From contig NZ_JAIKLE010000030.1 of NCBI RefSeq assembly GCF_022267315.1, positions 1 to 64,000 of the forward strand: DNA of 64,000 bases. Direction: 5' to 3'. The position numbers were made by a program, and so were the translations under genes. Under the pieces are notes generated by a model. The model searched no databases. It saw only the letters and a program-made list of their open reading frames with translations, and was not told the origin of the DNA. Of this stretch, positions 56,194 to 64,000 are shown piece after piece (the first letter of the stretch is position 1; every line of letters starts with the position of its first letter). The stretch is from Maribellus maritimus. GTDB taxonomy: Bacteria > Bacteroidota > Bacteroidia > Bacteroidales > Prolixibacteraceae.

Positions 56194-57033
56194 TTAACGA
56201 ACAGGTACATCCTGATTCCAAACACCTGTTGTCAGTGTTTTTGCAACATAATCCCTGAAATCCATAGCCTCTCTTCCCAGTACCTTTTGCACATCATGTG
56301 ATACCTCCTGATTGTCTGGGTTTCCTAAAACTTCTTCGAACAGATAGCCAAACAACCAGACATACGAATCAGGTAATCCGGCTGCTTTCATTCCATCTTT
56401 GAATTCTTCTATAGAAATGGGCTGATAATTAATTTCCTTTCCTATTTCAGCAGCTATTGTTTCTACCGCTTCCCTGAAAGTCATTTTCCTTGGCCCGGTA
56501 ACGGTTACGGTTTCTCCGTTGTAGGAATCATCCACAAGTACTTTGGCTACTACTTCAGCAATGTCATCTGCATCTACAAAAGGGATTTCTGCCCCGGGCA
56601 TTGGAAGTGCGACATTTCCCGATATTACAAAGTCAAGAAAAGCACCTTCGCTAAAATTTTGGTTGAACCAGGAAGCTCTCACTATTGTATAGTTCAGTCC
56701 TGAATCCGCAACAATCTGTTCACAGGCTTCGGCTTCTTTCTCTCCTTTCCCGGAAAGTAATACCACTTTTTCCAGGCCTGCCTTTAAAGCCTTTTCAGTA
56801 AGTATATTTATAGCTTCTCTTGAGCCTGGGACGGCCAAATCAGGATAGTATACGATGTAGGCTCTGTCCATATCTTTTAAAACAGCATCATAGGTATCTG
56901 GATCTTCCCAGTCAAATGCCGGGTTTGTCTTTCGACCAGCAATCCTTACGTTGTGTCCCGATTTTGATAAGTTCTCTGAAACTCGGCGACCGGTTTTACC
57001 AGTTCCGCCGATAACTAAAAAATTGTCTTTCAT
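56194..57033 (-). CDS. NmrA/SDR-type NAD(P)H-binding protein
   Basis: This 279-residue protein begins with the Rossmann motif VIGGTGKTGRRV (GGxGxxG), then RIAGRKTNP with the NADP-preferring basic residue, and the atypical-SDR pattern YTIVRASWFNQNFSEGAFLD. The C-terminal part (VTVTGPRKMTFREAVETIAA) is typical of NmrA/QOR2-like quinone reductases. It is likely a cytosolic oxidoreductase or redox sensor. It starts an operon with the DUF5367- and DUF1772-like genes. Confidence 0.9.
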   Translation of the reverse strand: MKDNFLVIGGTGKTGRRVSENLSKSGHNVRIAGRKTNPAFDWEDPDTYDAVLKDMDRAYIVYYPDLAVPGSREAINILTEKALKAGLEKVVLLSGKGEKEAEACEQIVADSGLNYTIVRASWFNQNFSEGAFLDFVISGNVALPMPGAEIPFVDADDIAEVVAKVLVDDSYNGETVTVTGPRKMTFREAVETIAAEIGKEINYQPISIEEFKDGMKAAGLPDSYVWLFGYLFEEVLGNPDNQEVSHDVQKVLGREAMDFRDYVAKTLTTGVWNQDVPVR

Positions 57034-57058
57034 TGTTTAATTGTTTTTAAATTTATTA

Positions 57059-58063
57059 CTAGTTACAATTCGAACTCAATTTCTGATATTCCGAAAGTGA
57101 AACGGTAGGAATCTGCTGGTCATCATTGATATGAATGCAGGTTAAACTGGGATTGCGATCCACCCTGAGATCCACAAGATTTTGATTGCTGCTTACACTG
57201 AGCTCCGACAGTGAATTACCCGATATGTACAGATGGCTTAAATTATCGTTTTGAACAAGGTCGATGGTTTGCAAAAGATTATCGGAAAGCAACAGTGTTT
57301 CTAATAAGGGGTACGTACCGAGATTTACAGAAGGAAGCTTGTTGCTGGTTAAAATGATACTTTTTAGCTGATCTGCATTTTCAATTTCAACGAATTTTAA
57401 ATGATTATGACTGGCGAGCAATACTTCAATGGTTTCACTTTTGAATGAAAGTGAGTCCAGAAGATTCCAGGACAGGTCAATTTTTATTAGGCTCTCCAAC
57501 TTTGACAGCCCCTGAATGGAATGGAGCTCATTTGCCCGGAGCAGCACCGTATCCAATTGGGTATTGTGGCTCAAATCAATTTCTTCCATCAGATGACCTG
57601 AAGCAGACAAATAGGTGAGGTTGGTGAATCCTTCAATACCTGTTAAGTCTTCAATGTACATGTCTGAAGCAGAAGGGTTTAGGTCTAAATGAGTTACTCC
57701 CAGAGCATCTGTTTTCGAAATTTTTTGATTGACGACTCCATCTGAATCTATATTTTGCTCAATCAGTATGGATTCAAATTGATTGTCCGGAATGTATACG
57801 AAATCATTGATGGGGTCTGTGTGTTCATCATCTTTAGTACAGGAAGCAATAACAAGAATGAGTGTAATCAAGCTGAACAGGATGAGTACATTTCTTAAAA
57901 ATCTGGAGCCATCAGTAAAATCCGATTTCAATTTCCTTTCAATTTTCCATTGCTTATCTCTTTTTCTTGTTGTTACGATTCGGATATAATGTCTTTGTCG
58001 TTTCAGTACTGAACTGCTACTTATTCTACCAGTATTTTCGCTTGCTAAAATATTATCTCTCAT
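57059..58063 (-). CDS. Leucine-rich-repeat lipoprotein
   Basis: This 334-residue frame has a long basic leader (about 50 residues), a hydrophobic signal (FLRNVLILFSLITLILVIAS) and a Cys-Thr-Lys-Asp-Asp lipobox context. At least eight LRR units follow, with the L..L.L..N.L pattern (SLIKIDLSWNLLDSL; LLETLLLSDNLLQTI). The last Cys residues (SLTCIHINDDQQIP and LSSNC) resemble an LRR cap. The leader lacks an internal Met before the signal, so the true start may be a non-ATG codon closer to it. The 3' tail of an AraC gene lies upstream. Confidence 0.82.
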   Translation of the reverse strand: MRDNILASENTGRISSSSVLKRQRHYIRIVTTRKRDKQWKIERKLKSDFTDGSRFLRNVLILFSLITLILVIASCTKDDEHTDPINDFVYIPDNQFESILIEQNIDSDGVVNQKISKTDALGVTHLDLNPSASDMYIEDLTGIEGFTNLTYLSASGHLMEEIDLSHNTQLDTVLLRANELHSIQGLSKLESLIKIDLSWNLLDSLSFKSETIEVLLASHNHLKFVEIENADQLKSIILTSNKLPSVNLGTYPLLETLLLSDNLLQTIDLVQNDNLSHLYISGNSLSELSVSSNQNLVDLRVDRNPSLTCIHINDDQQIPTVSLSEYQKLSSNCN

Positions 58064-58087
58064 TTTGAATTGAATTTTACTTCGTAT

Positions 58088-58247
58088 TTATTCACAAAGC
58101 AAAATTAAGTTTGGAAGGAGATAATTGCTTGACCCTTAATGCCAATCTTTTGACACTTTGAGCCAGATAGATTTTTTATTGGATTTTACGAAATTCTGTT
58201 GGAGACTGATTTGTCCGGTTTTTGAAAGAACGGCTGAATGCACTTTG
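58088..58247. repeat. Duplicated AraC 3' end plus downstream sequence, copy 1
   Basis: About 160 bases are closely similar to 59288-59445, in the same orientation. They include the block TTATTCACAAAGCAAAATTA and the GACACTTTG region. Confidence 0.85.
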
Positions 58248-58262
58248 ATTCTTCTTCAAACC
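58176..58262 (-). pseudogene. C-terminal remnant of a second AraC-family regulator
   Basis: The minus-strand frame reads GLKKNQSAFSRSFKNRTNQS then PTEFRKIQ and a stop. It matches the C-terminal 28 residues of the AraC protein at 59374-60363 (QSAFSRAFKNWTNQSPVEF), with substitutions typical of a diverged paralogue. The rest of that gene is missing; the PD40 lipoprotein gene lies immediately upstream, so it replaced or joined the lost part. Confidence 0.8.
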
Positions 58263-58283
58263 GTAACATTGATAGTAAATGTT

Positions 58284-59213
58284 TTATTCTGTTTTAGCAT
58301 TGAAGAGTACATCAGCGTTTACCCAATAAACTTCTCCTTTTTCAACACCTGCCCAGCCTTTCTTTTCAGAGGGATTATATCTTCTGGAGTAGATAGAATA
58401 TTTTCCGTCAGAAGACATATAAGGGCAATAATAACGCCAGCCGGTTTCATAGTTTAATGGTATTTCTTTCGGTTTTGTCCATTCACTCTTATCATTAAAG
58501 GTTATTTGAAATTTACCTTGTCCATTCGTAATGGCAAACCGCTCATCTGGTGAAACATAAGTTATTGGTTCTTTTTTCTCTGTCTTTGTGTTAATGATAA
58601 CAGGAGTTTCAAATTTTCCATTTCCTAAATATTGTGCACGATAGGTGTTCATTCCGCCTTCATCACTTGGTCTGTTTGAACGAAAATATAAACTCCCATC
58701 TGCTGTTACAACAGGATAGGTTTCTAGATATTCTGTAGAAACTGAGAAATCCACTTTCGAGGCTAATTCCCATTTTCCGTCCACTTTTTCACTTTTATAA
58801 ATATCAGGCGGTATTGTGTAAAGTTCTTCCCGGGTTACATCATTTTTATAAACCTTTGGGTCAACACCAAGAAAATACATTGTCTTTCCATCTTTGGTAA
58901 TTGTAGGGTCACAGGCAACTGAAACCAAGACATTATCATCGTACATTTTAATGGGTTTAATGTCAGACCATTTTCCATTAATCAATTCAGAATGGTGAAT
59001 AACAAAACTGTTGTCCACAATTCTTGAAAAGAACATTTCTGTATTGCCATAATTAAAAACGACATTAAGTTCAATACTGTCCGTATTAACAATTGATGGT
59101 GCAAATAATTCCGGGATTATAGATGGCGGCTCCTGATCGAAATATGAAACTGTATTGTTTTTACAACTAAAAATTGCTGCAATGATTAAGAAAATCGATA
59201 AAAATTTATACAT
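58284..59213 (-). CDS. PD40/TolB-like beta-propeller lipoprotein
   Basis: This 309-residue lipoprotein (FLSIFLIIAAIFSC, Cys17) has PD40-type repeats: CDPTITKDGKTMYFLG, ETYPVVTADGSLYFRSNRPS, PITYVSPDERFAITNGQG and YCPYMSSDGKYSIYSRRYN. These are propeller blades seen in TolB-like surface proteins. The ligand is unknown. It stands between two copies of the AraC 3' repeat. Confidence 0.82.
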   Translation of the reverse strand: MYKFLSIFLIIAAIFSCKNNTVSYFDQEPPSIIPELFAPSIVNTDSIELNVVFNYGNTEMFFSRIVDNSFVIHHSELINGKWSDIKPIKMYDDNVLVSVACDPTITKDGKTMYFLGVDPKVYKNDVTREELYTIPPDIYKSEKVDGKWELASKVDFSVSTEYLETYPVVTADGSLYFRSNRPSDEGGMNTYRAQYLGNGKFETPVIINTKTEKKEPITYVSPDERFAITNGQGKFQITFNDKSEWTKPKEIPLNYETGWRYYCPYMSSDGKYSIYSRRYNPSEKKGWAGVEKGEVYWVNADVLFNAKTE

Positions 59214-59287
59214 ATCTTTTAAAATATTTGCTAATGGTCTCGGCTATCATTAGCCGGGGATTTTAACTCTGACCTTTTCTTACGTAA

Positions 59288-59445
59288 TTATTCACAAAGC
59301 AAAATTAAGTTGGGAAGGAGACTTATGCTTGACCTTTAAAGCCAATCTTTTGACACTTTGCGCCAGAAGTGTTTTATTGGATTTTACGAAATTCTACAGG
59401 GGACTGATTTGTCCAGTTTTTGAAGGCACGACTAAAGGCACTTTG
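59288..59445. repeat. Duplicated AraC 3' end plus downstream sequence, copy 2
   Basis: This is the parental copy, covering the last ~70 bases of the intact AraC gene and ~86 bases downstream. The counterpart is at 58088-58247. Confidence 0.85.
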
Positions 59446-60363
59446 TTCTGAAAAACCAGCTTCAAAGGCAATCTCAGCAATACTTCTTTCTGAGTTTTTG
59501 AGAAGATCTTTTGAAACTTCTTCCTGTATTCTTTTAATCAGGTCTCTAAAAGTAAGGCTATTTTCAGATAAGCGGCGGGTAAGCGTCCGCCTGCTCATAC
59601 CCATTATTTGTCCTATCTGCTCAACACCCGGGATTCCGCTTGGGAGAGCATCTTTAATCAGATTTTCAACATCATTAACTATTTTATTTGCACTTAATTC
59701 AATGCCTTTTGTTTCTTCTTCAACTCTTTCAACCAGGAACCGATTAATGCTTTCATCAGCTTTTGCGGTCCGCATTTCCAGATCTTCTTTTTTGTATGCA
59801 ATGTAGTTTTGTGGTTGGTTAAACAGAATGGGACAGTTGAAAGCCTTTGTATAGTCGTCAAGTTTTACCGGAGGAGCATGTTTAAATGAAACTTCAACAG
59901 GAGAAATGTCGGATTCCGTCATCGCCCGAAGCACAACAACTGTAGCAGATAATGTAGCCTCGTTGGATAATTCCATACCCCGGCGGTGAGCCTCGCGGTT
60001 TAAGAAAATACGGGATATTTCCACATCTTTTTCAACCATAAAGAAATAGGTATTTGATAACAACTTAAAATACCGTTCACTTCGTTCAAAAATCTCGCCA
60101 GCCCACGAACAGGTTTTCCAGGATAATCCTAAAACTCCATAATCTTCTATTTTCATTTGTTGACCGATTCTCACCGAAAATCCGGGTCCTAATTTTTCAT
60201 CTAATTTTTCGTGCAGTTTAAAAAAGTGATTTGCCGGAACAACCTGAATTTTATCGACAGCATCAATTGGAGTTGGTAAATCGTTGAAGTCATCGAGAGT
60301 CATGCCTTCATTTAAAGCATGATTTATCATTTTACGATATAGATGTATTGATATGTATTTCAT
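59374..60363 (-). CDS. AraC-family transcriptional regulator with an arabinose-binding-like domain
   Basis: This 329-residue cytoplasmic protein has an N-terminal ligand-binding-type domain of the AraC/OruR group (~20-215, GPGFSVRIGQQMKIEDYGVL; FNQPQNYIAYKKEDLEM). The C-terminal AraC double helix-turn-helix (~235-329) includes QIMGMSRRTLTRRLSENSLT and AEIAFEAGFSEQSAFSRAFK. The ligand and targets are unknown. Its genes of control may be the nearby lipoproteins or the DUF1772 operon (inference). Confidence 0.9.
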   Translation of the reverse strand: MKYISIHLYRKMINHALNEGMTLDDFNDLPTPIDAVDKIQVVPANHFFKLHEKLDEKLGPGFSVRIGQQMKIEDYGVLGLSWKTCSWAGEIFERSERYFKLLSNTYFFMVEKDVEISRIFLNREAHRRGMELSNEATLSATVVVLRAMTESDISPVEVSFKHAPPVKLDDYTKAFNCPILFNQPQNYIAYKKEDLEMRTAKADESINRFLVERVEEETKGIELSANKIVNDVENLIKDALPSGIPGVEQIGQIMGMSRRTLTRRLSENSLTFRDLIKRIQEEVSKDLLKNSERSIAEIAFEAGFSEQSAFSRAFKNWTNQSPVEFRKIQ

Positions 60364-60802
60364 TTGGAAACAAGAAGCAATACAGAACCTGTAAATAATT
60401 CAGGAATTTTAAACAAAACCTTACAATTTTAAATACCCCTTTTAAGCATTACGGAAACAACACTTTCCGGACAATTATAATTCCGCCTAAAAGGCTGAAA
60501 GTGTTTATGAACAAGTTTCCATTTCATTGTTATTGTAACACTGAAAATGATATATAGTTTAGTTATGCATTAATGACCCATTACCAATAATGGCTTATTA
60601 TATTCAACTTAAAATTAGTTCCTGTTTTTTACAGATTTTATTCCAAGGCGTGAAAAGATAACTAAGTACTTTTGGTTATTTTATTAAATAAGGTGAGTTC
60701 GGGATAATTATTGATGAGGAGACGAATATTTTGAAGGGGCTGCAGGGGAATATTATAAAGGAGAAGCATAGTCGGTAAAGTTGATAAATTAATGATCCTA
60801 CT

Positions 60803-60926
60803 AAAGAATTAATTAAAAAGCACCAGAGGTATGAAGACAAATAATACCTCTGTAAAGCTAAATTGGCCAAGTGAACCCAACCGGAAAAATGTCGAACTTT
60901 TTGTCGGAGGATTTTAACTCGGTTTT
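60803..60926 (+). repeat. Repeated intergenic hairpin module, copy 1
   Basis: A ~125-base module with a 9-bp stem, CAGAGGTAT (60824-60832) with ATACCTCTG (60844-60852), and an 11-base loop GAAGACAAATA. Downstream it has CCAAGTGAACCCAACCGG and a short frame opening MSNFLSEDFNSVL. A second copy lies at 62704-62830. The rest of the 60364-60991 gap shows no gene. Confidence 0.8.
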
Positions 60927-60991
60927 GAAGTTTCTATACGCAAAAAAAACAGAAGAAACACAAGTGATAGTGACCTGTCACTGTTCTTTTT

Positions 60992-61315
60992 TTAGACTGT
61001 AATTTTCAACGACTCTATTTGCTCGTCAGCAATTTGAAAATGGTAATGTAACACAACAGGGCTCCCTTCAAAATTGCCTGAAACTTCTGCCAATAAAACA
61101 CTTTCCGTTTCGTTTGCCGCAAAATTAATCGGTTTCTTTACCGATTTGTATTTTTCGTTTGCATCGGCAATCCAATTTTGGATCTCTGTTCTGCCTTTGT
61201 AGGTGTTCCCTTCGTCGAAAACGATTGCTGTTTCAGAAAAACAGTTTGCATAAGCATTACTGTCGTAATTGTTTTGAGCCTCGACTAAATCGGCTACTAC
61301 TTTTGGTAAGTTCAT
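60992..61315 (-). CDS. SnoaL/NTF2-like small protein
   Basis: This 107-residue protein has the NTF2-like cone fold: VVADLVEAQNNYDSNAYANC, FDEGNTYKGRTEIQNWIADA and VVLHYHFQIADEQIESLKIT. Such proteins are small-molecule-binding enzymes or unknowns, often beside oxidoreductases. It follows the SDR gene by 21 bases, so the two are probably cotranscribed and under control of the divergent HxlR regulator. Confidence 0.85.
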   Translation of the reverse strand: MNLPKVVADLVEAQNNYDSNAYANCFSETAIVFDEGNTYKGRTEIQNWIADANEKYKSVKKPINFAANETESVLLAEVSGNFEGSPVVLHYHFQIADEQIESLKITV

Positions 61316-61336
61316 TGTTCTTATATTTTTAAGTTA

Positions 61337-62131
61337 TTAAATAGTGGGAATGGTACCACCGTCGATTGTAAATTCTGTTCCTGTTAAATAGTTGGCTCGT
61401 GGAGAAACCAGGAACCCAACCAATTCTGCTACATCTTCGGGGTGTGCAGGTCTGCCAATTGGAATTCCTCCCAATGCCTCCATGATACTTTGTGTTGCTT
61501 GTTCAATTGTTGTATTTGAACTCTCGGCAATACGTTCCGTCATTCGGGTTGCAGAAGTTGTCATAATCCAACCGGGTGAAACCGTTAAAACTCTTACTCC
61601 TTTTGGTGAAACTTCTTTTGATAAACCTTTACTGTAATTGATTAAACCTGCTTTTGCTGCGGCGTACGGCAAGGTGCTGTTATGAAGAGGCAATTTCCCT
61701 TGAATAGATGCAATGTGAATGATTACGCCACTTCTTCGTTTTATCATTTGTGGTAAAAATCCTCTATCCAGACGAACGGGTGCCAATAAATTGGTTTGAA
61801 TGGTCTGTTCCCAATCTTGGTCACTCAAAACTGCAAAACCACCGCTCTGCGTTTCTGAACCACCCAAATTATTTACCAGAATATCCACCCTTCCGAATTT
61901 TCCCAATACTTCTGAAACCACCTTTTGTGTTTCTGAGGGTTTGCATAAATCTGCAGAAATAAAATGCAGTTTTTTATTGGTTTCTTTCGGTACATTCCTG
62001 GCTGTAATTATAACAATTGCACCTGCATTTGACAATCTTTCAGCAATGGCTTTTCCTGTTCCTTTGGTACCGCCTGTTACCAAAGCAATCTTACCTGATA
62101 ATTCGTCGTTGAAATTAAATACTTGTTCCAT
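61337..62131 (-). CDS. Short-chain dehydrogenase/reductase
   Basis: This classical SDR of ~264 residues has ALVTGGTKGTGKAIAERL (GxxxGxG cofactor motif), NNLGG, the catalytic Ser in IIHIASIQGKL, and Tyr/Lys in LPYAAAKAGLINYSKG. The end TGTEFTIDGGTIP is typical. I chose the Met at 62129-62131 (MEQVFNFNDELSG) because it opens near the Rossmann motif; an upstream Met would add 23 residues that do not fit and would run into the operator region. The substrate is unknown. Confidence 0.9.
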   Translation of the reverse strand: MEQVFNFNDELSGKIALVTGGTKGTGKAIAERLSNAGAIVIITARNVPKETNKKLHFISADLCKPSETQKVVSEVLGKFGRVDILVNNLGGSETQSGGFAVLSDQDWEQTIQTNLLAPVRLDRGFLPQMIKRRSGVIIHIASIQGKLPLHNSTLPYAAAKAGLINYSKGLSKEVSPKGVRVLTVSPGWIMTTSATRMTERIAESSNTTIEQATQSIMEALGGIPIGRPAHPEDVAELVGFLVSPRANYLTGTEFTIDGGTIPTI

Positions 62132-62198
62132 TTGTTTATGCTTTGATGCAAAAATGAGAAGTATGTCTGATTGAAACAAGTACGGAAAATCGAATTGC

Positions 62199-62221
62199 AT
62201 AGGGATAAATTTTTCCCCTAT
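62199..62221. promoter_or_regulatory. Candidate HxlR operator (imperfect palindrome)
   Basis: A 23-base imperfect palindrome with arms ATAGGG and CCCTAT in an A-T-rich core. It lies in the divergent SDR-hxlR intergenic region and touches the candidate -33 element of the hxlR promoter, as expected for an HxlR dimer site. Confidence 0.5.
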
Positions 62222-62251
62222 TGTGCATTTTTGAACATTGGGGTAACTTTG
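62221..62251 (+). promoter_or_regulatory. Candidate promoter of the HxlR gene
   Basis: TTG (62221-62223) and TAACTTTG (62244-62251) are 20 bases apart, matching the -33/-7 pattern of Bacteroidota. The -7 element ends only 5 bases before the ATG at 62256, so transcription would start at or next to the start codon, predicting a leaderless mRNA. Confidence 0.5.
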
Positions 62252-62255
62252 TAAA

Positions 62256-62615
62256 ATGTATGAAAGAAAGATTCCGTTAAACCTTAATTGTGGTTTAGAT
62301 TTAATTGGTGAAGTGCTTTACGGCAAATGGAAAATCCGTTTGCTGTGGTTCATCAACGAAGGACACAAACGTCCAAGCGAACTGCAACGTAAAATTCCTG
62401 ATGCTTCCCGAAGGGTTTTGAATATTCAACTAAAAGAATTGGAAGCCCACGAATTGATTACAAAGAAGATTTATCCTGTAGTGCCACCAAAGGTGGAATA
62501 TAGCCTTACAGATTTTGGAAGAACATTAATTCCGGTCATTTCTGCATTAGGAAATTGGGGGGATGAACATGAAGAACGGTTAAGAAACATCATCCTAAAA
62601 TCTTCACAAAATTAG
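62256..62615 (+). CDS. HxlR-family winged-helix transcriptional regulator
   Basis: This 119-residue protein starts with MYERKIPLNLNCGLDLIGEV, the usual HxlR beginning, so this ATG is secure. YGKWKIRLLWFINEGHKRPS, ELQRKIPDASRRVLNIQLKE, LEAHELITKKIYPVVPPKVE and YSLTDFGRTLIPVI form the winged helix. Its Cys12 could be a redox-sensing residue, as in several HxlR/YodB-type proteins. It is divergent from the SDR/SnoaL operon, which it most likely controls. Confidence 0.93.
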   Translation: MYERKIPLNLNCGLDLIGEVLYGKWKIRLLWFINEGHKRPSELQRKIPDASRRVLNIQLKELEAHELITKKIYPVVPPKVEYSLTDFGRTLIPVISALGNWGDEHEERLRNIILKSSQN

Positions 62616-62703
62616 TGGTGGTTTATTGATGATTTAAATCATTGATAAATCTGTTTGTCGGAATTTGTGCTTATAAATAAGGTATTTAGTTGTTGAATCT
62701 TTT

Positions 62704-62830
62704 AATGAATTAATTATAAAACAACAGAGGTATGAAGACAAACCATACCTCTGTAAAGCCAAATTGACCAAGTGAGCCCAACCGGAAAATGTCGAACTTT
62801 TTGATCGAAGATTTTAATGCTATTTTGAAT
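62704..62830 (+). repeat. Repeated intergenic hairpin module, copy 2
   Basis: The stem CAGAGGTAT (62725-62733) with ATACCTCTG (62745-62753) and loop GAAGACAAACC match copy 1 at 60803-60926. The downstream frame opens MSNFLIEDFNAIL. It lies between the HxlR gene end and the HipA gene end. Confidence 0.8.
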
Positions 62831-62879
62831 CATGTGCAAACTGAAAACCGAAAGAAAGCTTTGAAATTATAAGGAGCCC

Positions 62880-64000
62880 TCAATTAGATTTTCCAATTTT
62901 GTTTAGTGCCAATTGTATGCTTTCTGTTGTTTCTGAACTGATATCAAATTCTTTCGCAATATCTTTCCAATCTGCAATCGCACTTCTGACTTCATCGATT
63001 ATTTCTTTGCCATCGTTTAAACCAAAATGATTGGCTAGTTTTAAAAGGTGTTCTACACCCGGTTTTTGACTCTCGCCAGCTATCATGGTACTGTGAAATC
63101 CGAATGATGAATAGGAAAACGTGAGGTCGTATGCAGGTGCGAATTGCCATATTCCTTTGGCGTTCATTAAAAAAGAAAAGTTCTTGCTGTGATCATCGTG
63201 ATTATGGCTAAAAACATTGAAAGCTGCCAAACGAAATATCTTCCGATACGCATTCACATGTTTTTCTAGTCGAAAAGCACAATCCATAAGATGTCCATAG
63301 TCCATTGTACTGGCCCTGAAGTTATCGTGCATTAAACCGGAAGCTGTATGAACATGAAGCCTTTTGTTATTTTTCCTATCGAATCGCTTAGTTCCAAAGT
63401 AAAACCTCCCGGATTTTCCTTTAAAGAGCTTACAATCATTCATCTCTATACCTGCTTTTAATGCCATTTTATGATACGCGTATTCAATTTTTGCAATTTC
63501 AGGATTATCTATTGAGGATGCAAACTTTATGATCCAGTCTTCAAAACCGTTTGGTGTTTCTTCTTCTCCATGAATTATTTCCTCAGAATTAGGATTGTAA
63601 GCCACAAATATCTTTGGTCTGGCACCACCAGAAGAGCCACCAAGTATAAATAGCTCTTCAATTATTTCAGAACTGGTTCCTTGTAAAATCTGGGACACTT
63701 CATTTGCAATGGAGTCCAATTCAATTTCTGATAAAAGTTCTGAATCAGATTCAAATTCAGGTTGGTAAACAAGAGCTCCCATTCCTCCGTTGCCAACAAA
63801 GGCTAATCGGTCGAGCGGAGTAATTCTGGATGTATTTATTCCTTTTGAACTTAAAGTTCTGTCAAGAAGCAGGCGGCCCCAACCATCGGGTAACGAATCA
63901 TTGAAAACTCCAAATAATCCATCAAAAGGTTCTTTTGGGCAAGTATTAATTTCTGTATTAAAGGGAAGTCTTATAGGAGATAGATTTAATCCGGTTGATT
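62880..64000 (-). CDS. hipA: HipA-family serine/threonine kinase (partial, 5' end outside the window)
   Basis: The frame is open to the window edge, so the start is missing; at least 373 codons are seen. N-terminal HipA signatures are DGLFGVFNDSLPDGWGRLLL and RLAFVGNGGMGALVYQPE. The kinase core includes SSGGARPKIFVAYNP (the Gly-rich phosphate-loop type), the catalytic HNHDDHSKNFSF with Asp and Asn, and the DFG-equivalent APAYDLTFSYSS. HipA toxins phosphorylate aminoacyl-tRNA synthetases (GltX in E. coli) and are neutralised by HipB. The HipB gene, if present, would lie upstream beyond this window. Confidence 0.92.
   Translation of the reverse strand, partial: STGLNLSPIRLPFNTEINTCPKEPFDGLFGVFNDSLPDGWGRLLLDRTLSSKGINTSRITPLDRLAFVGNGGMGALVYQPEFESDSELLSEIELDSIANEVSQILQGTSSEIIEELFILGGSSGGARPKIFVAYNPNSEEIIHGEEETPNGFEDWIIKFASSIDNPEIAKIEYAYHKMALKAGIEMNDCKLFKGKSGRFYFGTKRFDRKNNKRLHVHTASGLMHDNFRASTMDYGHLMDCAFRLEKHVNAYRKIFRLAAFNVFSHNHDDHSKNFSFLMNAKGIWQFAPAYDLTFSYSSFGFHSTMIAGESQKPGVEHLLKLANHFGLNDGKEIIDEVRSAIADWKDIAKEFDISSETTESIQLALNKIGKSN

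Noticed and set aside
1-64000. CRISPR arrays, rRNA, tRNA, insertion sequences
   Set aside because: No regular spaced repeats, no cloverleaf or rRNA core sequences, and no transposase or inverted-repeat-bounded element was found. The recombination scars are gene fragments only.

Overview
The window looks like a chromosomal stretch of a low-GC, glycan-degrading member of the Bacteroidota. It has three ECF sigma/FecR anti-sigma/TonB-receptor sets, two of them SusC/SusD pairs, many secreted or lipoprotein glycoside hydrolases, a sulfatase with a Cys-type active site, and TAnnTTTG-type promoter elements. The gene mix (fucosidase, sulfatase, GH116, GH31, rhamnosidase, GH117-like remnant) suits an aquatic or marine Marinilabiliales/Prolixibacteraceae-like bacterium. 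That placement is an inference; no rRNA or tRNA is present to test it.

Layout. (1) 1-6.1 kb, all minus strand: a membrane-anchored AraC regulator, an integral membrane protein, a serine hydrolase, then a decayed patch (amber-interrupted small gene, orphan TPR tail of a second serine hydrolase, GIY-YIG gene), then a YdcZ/GNAT/nitroreductase operon. (2) 6.4-20.4 kb, plus strand: PUL A, made of ECF sigma, FecR, SusC, SusD, GH78 alpha-L-rhamnosidase, arabinose/fucose-isomerase-like protein, and a CE15-like esterase with three BACON domains. (3) 20.6-26.7 kb, minus strand: a TraB/GumN protein and a second signalling set (sigma, FecR, FecA-type receptor, DUF4249 lipoprotein). (4) 27.4-52.7 kb: PUL B. 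Its plus-strand arm is ECF sigma, FecR, SusC, SusD. Its divergent minus-strand arm carries an Asp-box lipoprotein, sulfatase, GH29 fucosidase, an internally deleted GH117-like gene, GH116, GH31, and an operon of SGNH esterase, CBM9-like protein and two large secreted proteins of no family I can name. (5) 52.9-64 kb, mostly minus strand: acetyltransferase, frameshifted serine hydrolase with TPR tail, DUF1772 and related membrane proteins, NmrA-type reductase, LRR lipoprotein, PD40 lipoprotein, AraC regulator, then SnoaL/SDR/HxlR and a HipA kinase cut by the window edge.

How it works together (inference). Each PUL would sense an oligosaccharide at its own SusC-type receptor and relay this through FecR to the ECF sigma factor. 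PUL A fits rhamnose- and uronate-containing side chains. PUL B fits a sulfated, fucosylated and probably algal glycan. The strongest leads for new biology are the 605- and 900-residue secreted proteins of the 27.4-34.6 kb operon, a hairpin shared by both FecR-SusC intergenic leaders, a TGTCCC block upstream of two PUL B operons, and a repeated intergenic hairpin module at 60.8 and 62.7 kb. Several partial gene duplications (sulfatase, AraC, serine hydrolase) show that the region has been rearranged.
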